A stretch of 64,000 nt of DNA, taken from contig NZ_JBHSBN010000002.1 of the NCBI RefSeq assembly GCF_042650605.1, positions 434,001 through 498,000 of the forward strand, read 5' to 3'. Numbering within the stretch: position 1 is the stretch's first letter; every line of letters begins with the position of its first letter. The stretch is from Micromonospora_J zhanjiangensis. Lineage in GTDB: Bacteria; Actinomycetota; Actinomycetes; Mycobacteriales; Micromonosporaceae. The notes under the pieces were generated by a model. It was not told the DNA's origin. It made no database searches and worked only from the letters and a program-made list of their open reading frames with translations. A program made the position numbers and the translations under genes. Below are positions 58,118-64,000 of this stretch, in pieces.

Positions 58118-58279
58118 CTCGGGTCACGGCACACGCCCTGCATCCTGCCCGACCGGTACGACGATCTGCCACGCGACGCGACGGACGGCACCCGATCGCC
58201 GCCCGACCGCCGCACACCCGGTGCCGCTGGGTGACCCGCCGACGACGGTACGGGTTCGGTGCGTTTCGTGATGCGGCAA

Positions 58280-58310
58280 TACCACCGCCTGGTGGTAGCC
58301 TCTGGTGGTA
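58280..58310. promoter_or_regulatory. Operator repeats of the toxin-antitoxin module
   Basis: TACCACC at 58280-58286 and GGTGGTA at 58291-58297 form an inverted repeat with a 4-base spacer; a third GGTGGTA (58304-58310) overlaps the first base of the antitoxin ATG. The arrangement fits autoregulation by the antitoxin. The close packing leaves no room for a ribosome site, so translation may be leaderless. Confidence 0.65.
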
Positions 58311-58552
58311 TGACGCAGGCGATCAAACGCACCCTGTCCATGCGCCCCGAGGTCGACCGGATGCTGACCGCCCATGTCCAGCGCACGCCCGGGACCACGA
58401 TGTCCGCCACCGTCAATGCCGCACTGGCCGAGTACCTGGAGGCCGCGGCCCTGGAGGCGTACCGGCGCTGGGACGCCGAAGCCGACGAGGATGAGCGAGC
58501 GGCCCTGGACGAGTTCGCCGCCCACCATGACGAGCCCTGGCCCGCCGGGTGA
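58310..58552 (+). CDS. Antitoxin-like small protein (MazE/VapB-type)
   Basis: An 80-residue protein: QAIKRTLSMRPEVDRMLTAHVQRTPGTTMSATVNAALAEYL looks like a ribbon-helix-helix DNA-binding N-terminus, followed by an acidic helical C-terminus (AYRRWDAEADEDERAALDEFAAHH) suited to neutralise the toxin. The ATG at 58310 coincides with an operator half-site, and the frame is open further upstream to 58259 without a ribosome site. It overlaps the toxin gene by four bases (GTGA). Such modules act in stress response or plasmid and phage defence. Confidence 0.78.
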   Translation: MTQAIKRTLSMRPEVDRMLTAHVQRTPGTTMSATVNAALAEYLEAAALEAYRRWDAEADEDERAALDEFAAHHDEPWPAG

Positions 58553-58869
58553 GGCGGGGAAGCATCCTGCAGTACACGGTGGGCAGCCACCGGCTGCGCG
58601 TCGTCGTCGTCACGGCGGATCGATACAACCCGGACCACGGTCTGGTGGCTCCGCTTCGCGAACGAGCCGCACCCGACCTCGCACCCGCGTTCCTCGTGCC
58701 GCTCAGCCGGCAGGACTGGCCGACCGCCGCCGTCATCGATCTCTCCCGGATGCGGGCGCTGGACCCGGGATCAGTCGCCGGGCCGGCCGGCCAGCTCACC
58801 CACACCACCCTCACAGCTTTGGCGACCGCCGTCCGCAGCTACCTCGGCGCGACGGACCGCGTTCCGTAG
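58549..58869 (+). CDS. MazF/CcdB-fold toxin-like protein
   Basis: A 106-residue protein: MRRGSILQYTVGSHRLRVVVVTADRYNP at the N-terminus, a middle strand AFLVPLSRQDWPTAAVIDLSRMRALDPG, and C-terminal helix LTHTTLTALATAVRSYLG match the SH3-like fold of MazF-type mRNA interferases (R-G at the start, then a V-V-V-T-A/S-x-x-x-N strand turn). The RNA-cleaving residues are not certain. GTG start in a four-base overlap with the antitoxin gene. It is convergent with the XRE regulator gene. Confidence 0.75.
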   Translation: MRRGSILQYTVGSHRLRVVVVTADRYNPDHGLVAPLRERAAPDLAPAFLVPLSRQDWPTAAVIDLSRMRALDPGSVAGPAGQLTHTTLTALATAVRSYLGATDRVP

Positions 58870-58948
58870 TAGACAGCACGGATGTTGGCTACGCCTTCCG
58901 CTGCCTCGGTCGGTCGTTCTGTATTCGCCCGGCATCCGACTCCCGGTG

Positions 58949-60262
58949 TCACGGCCGGGCCAGCCCGACGGTCGCGGCGAGGCCGGCGACGTCCGCGCGG
59001 GGCGGACCCGCATTCAGTACGGCCGTCAGGGCGGCACGCGCGGCGGGGCGGAGACGGGTCTCGGCGGGGGCGACGCGGTCGGCGGTGACGAGGGCGTGAC
59101 CGGCGGCGCGGTGGTCGCCGCCGTTCAGGTACGCCCGGCTGATGTCGATCAGGTGCGCGGCCCGATGCTCGGCGGGCAACCGTGACCACGCGCCACCGGT
59201 CGTGACCCGTAGATGCGCGGCGATGGCCGCCTCGTTGTCGCCGAGTCGGGCGGCCACCAGCGCGCAGGCGAGGTGAACCACGTCGATCCCGAAGACGAGT
59301 TCGTCATCGCCGGTGCCGCGACCAGGCTGCTCAGCCTGGGTGACCCCGAGGGCGTGGCTGTCGTGACCAGGCTGTGCGGCGTGGGCGATCCCGGCGGCGC
59401 GGCTGTCGTGACCAGGCTGCTCAGCGTGGGCGACGTCGCCGGCGCGGGCCACGAGTTCGTGCGCGGCGCTGACGTCGCCGCAGTCCGCGGCGGCGAGAGC
59501 GGCCTGGACCAACAGCGTCCCGACCAGCGCGGGATCGGCGGGCAAAGACCCGTCCGACGGTGCCGGGCAGAGCCGGTGCGCCGTGGTGATGGTGACGGAC
59601 ATCGCCAGCCTCCCTCGGTCGAGGGCGCGGAGCGTCTGCGCGAGCGGGACCACCGCCAGCGCGGCACCGCGCGGATCGGCGGCGGTGCTGATCGCCCGGT
59701 CCGCGGCCAACCAGGCGAGTTCCATCTCACCGAGTTTCACCAGCACCTGCGCGGTGAGCCGGTACGCCCGCGCCAGCGGCCCGGCGGCCGGCCCCGAGCC
59801 GGTCGCTCCCCGGGCGTGCCGCGCGTCGGTGAGCAGGTCCGGCAGCATCCCGAGCACCTGCGGATACTGGGCATGCCGGTAGGCCGCCCACCCGTAGCCC
59901 ACCCGTTTGACGAGATCGGCGCCGGCCGGAGACGCCGCGTCGCGTGCGGTGCCGGCCGGGTCGTAGCAGACCAGGGCGGCCCGTACGCGTTCGACAGCGA
60001 CGCCGACCCCGGCGACCGGCTCGCGCGTGTCGTCCCGGTCGAGCAGGACCTCCGGGGTGACCCCGAGGGTTGCGGCGACCGCCTCGATGACCGAGAGCCG
60101 GTCGAGTCTCCGCACGCCACGCTCGACCTTGTCGACCCAGCTCACCGACCGGCCCATTCGGTCGGCGAAGACCTGCTGACTCATCCCCAGCCGGGTCCGT
60201 AACCGGGCGACCCGCCGCCCGATCGGCAGCTCGACGCGGTCCGCCCTGCCGGGCGCGGTCAT
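58949..60262 (-). CDS. XRE-family regulator with TPR-like sensor region
   Basis: A 437-residue regulator of a type common in actinomycetes. Residues ~14-70 are an HTH_3 domain (IGRRVARLRTRLGMSQQVFADRMGRSVSWVDKVERGVRRLDRLSVIEAVAATLGV). The rest is a helical TPR-like array with repeated ALA..LG..D elements and an internal 15-residue repeat (HAEQPGHDSRAAGIA and two related copies). These proteins often bind peptides or another small effector. The ATG overlaps the stop of the small membrane protein gene by four bases, forming a two-gene operon. It is convergent with the toxin gene. Confidence 0.85.
   Translation of the reverse strand: MTAPGRADRVELPIGRRVARLRTRLGMSQQVFADRMGRSVSWVDKVERGVRRLDRLSVIEAVAATLGVTPEVLLDRDDTREPVAGVGVAVERVRAALVCYDPAGTARDAASPAGADLVKRVGYGWAAYRHAQYPQVLGMLPDLLTDARHARGATGSGPAAGPLARAYRLTAQVLVKLGEMELAWLAADRAISTAADPRGAALAVVPLAQTLRALDRGRLAMSVTITTAHRLCPAPSDGSLPADPALVGTLLVQAALAAADCGDVSAAHELVARAGDVAHAEQPGHDSRAAGIAHAAQPGHDSHALGVTQAEQPGRGTGDDELVFGIDVVHLACALVAARLGDNEAAIAAHLRVTTGGAWSRLPAEHRAAHLIDISRAYLNGGDHRAAGHALVTADRVAPAETRLRPAARAALTAVLNAGPPRADVAGLAATVGLARP
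59321..59447. repeat. 45-bp tandem repeat inside the XRE regulator gene
   Basis: Three imperfect 45-bp units, marked by ACCAGGCTG at 59321, 59366 and 59411, encode three 15-residue copies in the TPR-like region. It keeps the frame and probably reflects recent expansion. Confidence 0.75.
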
Positions 60263-60414
60263 CGCCGTACCGCCCGGTGCAGGGCGTCGGTGGTCGCGCC
60301 GCAGCGCGGACACCACCGAGACTTGACCCTGAACGCGAAGAGTCCGAGCAGGAATCCGGGCACCAGGCTGACCAGCACGATCAGCATGACTCGGAGGACC
60401 ACGGGCGTTCTCAC
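60259..60414 (-). CDS. Small membrane protein with C-terminal zinc ribbon
   Basis: A 51-residue protein: MRTPVVLRVMLIVLVSLVPGFLLGLFAF is one membrane helix, followed by RVKSRWCPRCGATTDALHRAVRR with a Cys-Pro-x-Cys-Gly zinc-knuckle half-site. GTG 60414 has GGAAG too close to serve as a strong ribosome site, and the frame is open up to 60489, so the start is uncertain. Its stop overlaps the XRE regulator start (ATGA). The pairing suggests the small protein modulates the regulator or tethers it to the membrane, by context only. Confidence 0.6.
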   Translation of the reverse strand: MRTPVVLRVMLIVLVSLVPGFLLGLFAFRVKSRWCPRCGATTDALHRAVRR

Positions 60415-60501
60415 CTTCCGGCGTGGCCGGAGGCCGGGGCGTTGCCGCGCCCACGACCTCCGGCTGTACCTCATCACCGCCGCTCGCAAACGCGGCGCCT
60501 G

Positions 60502-60551
60502 ACCACAGTGGTAGGGCGGCGAGGTTCGATTCGCCTATTCACCACCGTGGT
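60502..60551. promoter_or_regulatory. Two copies of the palindrome ACCACNGTGGT
   Basis: ACCACAGTGGT (60502-60512) and ACCACCGTGGT (60541-60551), 39 bp centre to centre (almost four helical turns), lie in the divergent region between the small membrane protein/XRE operon and the NTPase gene. Probable operator pair for one of the two helix-turn-helix proteins. Confidence 0.55.
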
Positions 60552-60703
60552 TGTCTACGACCAGACTGCCGGCCTGTGGCGTGCCACGACGACGCGTAGA
60601 CGTTCTAGTGTTGTCCTAGTTTCAGCTCGTCTGGGCAGGCCATCGTCGACTACGCTCCCGACTGCGACAATGACGCTGAGTGCATGGCCGGGGGGAATGA
60701 CCC

Positions 60704-63700
60704 ATGGAAACGGTGCGACGGTGGACCGGTCGCGAGGCCAAAGCGCTGCGCCTTGCTCTTCGCATGAGCGTGCGCGGCTTCGCGGAGCACTTGGGTGTAA
60801 ATTCGGCGGCCGTCTCCAACTGGGAGAAGCGCGGCGCCGCAACCCGCATGCGCTACGAGACCCAGCAGATGCTCGATGTCGATCTGGCGCGGTCGCCAAC
60901 GGAGGTCAAGCAGCGGTTCGCCCAGTCCATTGGCACACCAGTTGTCACCGGTTTGGGCACAGCACCGGCACCTGCCGATGGCGCTCGAACCGCGAAACAG
61001 GATCTTGGTACCCGTTCCAGGGAGCGGACGGCCGCGGTCCTCGCGGCGGTCAACGGCCAACAGCACGACGATCTCGTATACCTGCCTCCGACCGATGTTC
61101 GGCAGTTGGTCGCGAACTATATAGGCTCGACCGCTCGGGTATGCCTGGTTACCGGTCCTCCTGGCTGCGGCAAGACGAGATTGAGTCGCTACCTGGCGAC
61201 GCGAGCCGCAGGAGTGGACGTGCAACTGCTGGCTTCGGACTCGTGGGCGGAGGACTTCGACCTCGCGCGGGAGGTCCTTCGCTACGGCTCCCAGTCGGCC
61301 GGTGATGACCCTCTGCTAACCCTGGAAGATGAGGGCGAGAAGCTGTCCAGACCACTGCTCGTCGTCATCGACAGTCCGCAGTCCCACGCCGTCATGGAGA
61401 GGATCTGCCACCAGCTCGACGGCATGCTGCGACAGGTGCTATCCGGCAACCTGAGATTCCTCCTCGTGCTGCGCACGCCACCGGATATGGAGCTCGCCCC
61501 TTACCCTGTCCTATCGGCAGCAGTCATGCCTGGTCGAGGTCATCCCGCCGGCCCGTCACTGAAACTGGACCGCTGGGATGTCGGCACGGCCCGAGAAGTG
61601 TGGAACGGGCAGCGGCGTCCCAATCAACCTCCCTTCGACGCCCTGCCTCCAAAAATCCGAAATCTGGCTCGTTTGCCGCTGTACATGAGTCTTATCCGGG
61701 CTGCTGAGTCCACTGAGCCCATTTGGGAGACTAATGCCTATCGGCTCGTGGAGTTCTGCGTCGCCTCGATCTTGAAGGCGGCAGGATTGGAAGTCGAACG
61801 CGCAATGGCGGAGTTGACGGCGCTCGCGCGCAGGCAGCTCGCCGCGACATGGCCGCACCACCTGCTCCCCAAGATTGAAGCTGACCCGCCGGGGACTGGT
61901 GACCTCGCGGTGTCGCCGATCGCGAGACTCGTGCGGTCTGGTCAGTTCGGCGGCCTGACATTTCATCACGATGTCATTCGTGATTTCCTCTTCGCGCGCT
62001 GGCTCGCTCAGCTCATCGAGTCCCACGGACGCTCAGCTGTCACCATCGAGCTACTCAATGATCTGACCGCTCGGACGCACCTGTCGGGCGATCTGCGAGG
62101 CGTCCTGGAATTCCTGTTGCAGGGCTTGGATGCGGCCGCACCGGAGCTTCTTGCCGCTGTCGCCCAGTCGCCATCGATCAGCGTCACTGAATCGCTGCCT
62201 TTGATGCTCGAACTCACCGGTGAAAGCCCGGCCTTCGCCACGGCCGAGGTGCTGCGTGGGTGTGCCTCTCGGTGTCTACATGGCAACGGTCTGCCGCTTG
62301 CGAGGGCACTTCTGCGTACCAGTGCTGCGGTTGGAGCGTTGGGCGCGGAGCACCCCCGATGGATGCTGCGGGTATTGCGCCGCTTTGGCCCAGCCGTCTG
62401 GTCCGACATCGCGGCGTGCGTCGAGACGCGGCTTTCCGTCGCGGCCGTCCACAACTTCGTCCGTCTGGCGGACTTCGCTACCGTGGAGGATGCGGTATTT
62501 CTCGCTCGGCACTTCGACGTCCTCCTCGCCGATGATGAGGGCAGTTCCCAGGAATTGAACGCGCTCCTGGCCCACTACGACTGGCGAGTTCGCGCCGCTC
62601 TTATCGAAAGGATCCGAGAGTGCGGCGTGATTCCGCGCCGATCGATAGATTTGATCTTGAATTCGTTGATTGTCGATCGCGATTACAAAGTTCGCGCCGC
62701 CGTCGCCGACGGCGTCGGCCGGTCAAGCCTGCCCGGCCTGGACCACCTCCGCGCCGCTCTTCTCGACGACCGAAACTGGCACGTCCGCGAACGTCTCCTC
62801 CAAGGGCTTTCTGCCAAGGCTGCGGTCGACGAGTCAGTCACCGACATGGTCCTCAACAGTCAAAGAGTATGGCGAAACGGCCCTCGGAACGTTCGGGTCG
62901 CCGCACAGCGGCTCCTCTTCAAATCTGGCAAGCAACCGCTCCAAGACGAGGAGTCAGCGCGCGCTGCCTTGTTTGGTCTGCTGCGAGAAATTCGCACCGG
63001 CGCTACGCAGTTGCCGATGAACGTTCAGTCTGCCTTGGTCCGTCAGGGTGTCGCCTCGGCCGACTGGCTCGTTCGCGCGGAGGCCAATCTACTTGACCAG
63101 CAGGATGCAGCCACAAAGGAGGCCACAGTCATTGGCAAGGAGGCATTCCGTCGGCTTCGAGGCGGACGCGCAATTCAAGTCGCGCTCGATGTCCGCGACA
63201 TCGACCATGCCGTCACGGTCGCGCAGGCCGCCGCCGCCGTTGGCGTGCAGTTCGTCGAGATCGGTGATCCGCTGATAAAAGCCGTCGGCGTTCACGCCAT
63301 CAGTGCCGTCAAGCAGCAAGTCGCTGGTGTGTCGATCGTTGCCGAGATGATGTCTGCGGACTGGGGACGTGACCAAGTGGTCCTCGCAGCCGAAGCCGGA
63401 GCCGACGTCGTACTTCTCATCGGACCCGCCAGTATCGCCAGCGTGTCCGCAGCCGTCGAAGCGAGCAGGCGATTCGCCGTCCCCATCATGATCGATGTGC
63501 CGGAGGGTCGATTGGTCCAAGATTGGATCCGGGACATGGAACGCGCGGGGGTCGACGGCTTTGCCGTCACCACGAACATTGACCTGGGCGTAGCGAGCTT
63601 CCATCCCCTTGACCAAGCCCAGCTCATCAGGTCGTGGACCAAACTGCCGGTCGCGGTATCCGGTGGGTTCGAACCCGCCGACCGGGAAGCCAGCCGGCGC

Positions 63701-63814
63701 CGCTCATGGGACATCCTCGTCGTCGGTCGCGGAGTCACGGATTCTTTGGACCCCGCTCTCGCACTGCGGGATCTCACCGCGTCGATTGATCTTACCGAAG
63801 GACCCCGTACATGA
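60704..63814 (+). CDS. XRE-NACHT/STAND NTPase-HEAT-OMP decarboxylase-like fusion protein
   Basis: A 1036-residue multidomain protein; GGGGGGA precedes the ATG. Residues 8-48 form an XRE helix-turn-helix (LGVNSAAVSNWEKRG). A P-loop NTPase follows: Walker A GPPGCGKT (151-158), Walker B LLVVID (218-223), sensor-like LLVLRTPPD, and FHHDVIRDFLFARWLA (420-435), which resembles the F-H-FLAA segment of NACHT/STAND proteins. HEAT-like repeats cover ~590-800. Residues 822-1025 match the hexulose-phosphate synthase/OMP decarboxylase barrel (VALDVRD, VEIGDPLIK, VAEMMSADWG, VVGRGVTDSLDPALALRDL). The DxKxxD motif reads ExMxxD, so the catalytic Lys is lost. G+C is visibly low. The stop overlaps the next gene (ATGA). 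Confidence 0.85.
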   Translation: METVRRWTGREAKALRLALRMSVRGFAEHLGVNSAAVSNWEKRGAATRMRYETQQMLDVDLARSPTEVKQRFAQSIGTPVVTGLGTAPAPADGARTAKQDLGTRSRERTAAVLAAVNGQQHDDLVYLPPTDVRQLVANYIGSTARVCLVTGPPGCGKTRLSRYLATRAAGVDVQLLASDSWAEDFDLAREVLRYGSQSAGDDPLLTLEDEGEKLSRPLLVVIDSPQSHAVMERICHQLDGMLRQVLSGNLRFLLVLRTPPDMELAPYPVLSAAVMPGRGHPAGPSLKLDRWDVGTAREVWNGQRRPNQPPFDALPPKIRNLARLPLYMSLIRAAESTEPIWETNAYRLVEFCVASILKAAGLEVERAMAELTALARRQLAATWPHHLLPKIEADPPGTGDLAVSPIARLVRSGQFGGLTFHHDVIRDFLFARWLAQLIESHGRSAVTIELLNDLTARTHLSGDLRGVLEFLLQGLDAAAPELLAAVAQSPSISVTESLPLMLELTGESPAFATAEVLRGCASRCLHGNGLPLARALLRTSAAVGALGAEHPRWMLRVLRRFGPAVWSDIAACVETRLSVAAVHNFVRLADFATVEDAVFLARHFDVLLADDEGSSQELNALLAHYDWRVRAALIERIRECGVIPRRSIDLILNSLIVDRDYKVRAAVADGVGRSSLPGLDHLRAALLDDRNWHVRERLLQGLSAKAAVDESVTDMVLNSQRVWRNGPRNVRVAAQRLLFKSGKQPLQDEESARAALFGLLREIRTGATQLPMNVQSALVRQGVASADWLVRAEANLLDQQDAATKEATVIGKEAFRRLRGGRAIQVALDVRDIDHAVTVAQAAAAVGVQFVEIGDPLIKAVGVHAISAVKQQVAGVSIVAEMMSADWGRDQVVLAAEAGADVVLLIGPASIASVSAAVEASRRFAVPIMIDVPEGRLVQDWIRDMERAGVDGFAVTTNIDLGVASFHPLDQAQLIRSWTKLPVAVSGGFEPADREASRRRSWDILVVGRGVTDSLDPALALRDLTASIDLTEGPRT

Positions 63815-64000
63815 TCATCACTCCGCTCACGGTGGATCGCATCCCCGACCTTGAGAAACTGCTGGCGCTGGGAGGTCCCTATATCAGATTGCGCAGTTCA
63901 TCGGACTACTGGCTGTACGCGACGCTGTTCGCCGACACCTGTCCGCTCGCCCTCATCGACGGGCAGGTCGTCGGCAGCGTGATCGCGTTTCGAAGTCAGG
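63811..64000 (+). CDS. GNAT acetyltransferase-like protein, N-terminal part (partial)
   Basis: The ATG at 63811 overlaps the stop of the NTPase fusion gene by four bases, so the two are co-translated. The 63 visible residues (MIITPLTVDRIPDLEKLLALGGPYIRLRSSSDYWLYATLFADTCPLALIDGQVVGSVIAFRSQ) show a GNAT-type start with LALIDGQVVGSVIAFRS resembling the central beta-strand pair before the acetyl-CoA loop. The acetyl-CoA motif itself lies beyond the window. Its partner role with the fusion protein (for example modifying a sugar phosphate or a target protein) is inference. Confidence 0.6.
   Translation, partial: MIITPLTVDRIPDLEKLLALGGPYIRLRSSSDYWLYATLFADTCPLALIDGQVVGSVIAFRSQ

Noticed and set aside
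59321..59447. CRISPR or phage-type repeat
   Set aside because: Three imperfect 45-bp units keep the reading frame of a TPR-like regulator, so it is a coding repeat.
1..64000. tRNA, rRNA, insertion sequences, integrases or attachment sites
   Set aside because: I looked for cloverleaf-like arms, transposase motifs and terminal repeats and saw none that I could support.

Overview
The window is chromosomal DNA of a high-G+C actinomycete, most likely of the Micromonosporaceae (Micromonospora or a close relative). The evidence is very G+C-rich codon third positions, many GTG starts, many 4-base ATGA/GTGA stop-start overlaps, actinobacterial family proteins (DUF3000, DUF2637, coproheme-type haem genes, FtsX-type exporters with two separate ATPases), and a run of genes that lack a Shine-Dalgarno but have a TANNNT box 6-9 bases before the start. 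The genus is an inference. I saw no rRNA, tRNA, transposase, phage genes or CRISPR array.

Left part (1-21.8 kb). The end of dxs, a lipoprotein gene, three paralogous large membrane proteins that look like GT-C-type transferases, a beta-propeller protein, a C39-type peptidase and an OmpR-type two-component pair. Then a DUF2637 membrane protein with an 18-bp in-frame tandem repeat, a divergent HxlR regulator/NAD(P)-binding reductase pair (ytfH/ytfG-like), a Pro/Gln-rich membrane protein, a fatty-acid beta-oxidation operon (thiolase then FadB), a UDP-glucose 4-epimerase-like gene and an RNase D-like gene.

Middle part (21.8-45.5 kb). A membrane-anchored trypsin-like protease with a small coiled-coil partner, DUF3000, then the haem operon hemE-cgoX-chdC of the coproporphyrin-dependent pathway. 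Next are an ElaA-like acetyltransferase, a small Cys-rich metal-binding protein, msrB, a PH-like membrane protein and a LigD-type polymerase. A SigE-family sigma factor overlaps a membrane partner gene. Four coupled genes follow for an ABC exporter (two giant FtsX permeases, two ATPases), then a GNAT, a secreted TAP-like hydrolase, a LigC-type DNA ligase and an AlkA-like glycosylase.

Right part (45.5-64 kb). Secreted proteins (an Asn-rich protein, a DUF4142 protein, a Yx(FWY)xxD lipoprotein), an ECF sigma/anti-sigma pair and a spermidine-synthase-like protein. Then comes a tightly packed herA-sbcD-sbcC-nurA operon, the same four functions as the archaeal HerA-NurA-Mre11-Rad50 operon. sbcD appears to start with ATC. 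A MazEF-like toxin-antitoxin module follows, with GGTGGTA operator copies across its start codon, and then a TPR-like XRE regulator with a tiny membrane zinc-ribbon partner.

The window ends in a visibly lower-G+C segment. It carries a 1036-residue protein with an XRE helix-turn-helix, a NACHT/STAND-like P-loop NTPase, HEAT-like repeats and a C-terminal orotidine-5'-phosphate-decarboxylase/hexulose-phosphate-synthase barrel that has lost the catalytic lysine. It is translationally coupled to an acetyltransferase-like gene cut by the window end. This is the best candidate for an undescribed signalling or defence system.
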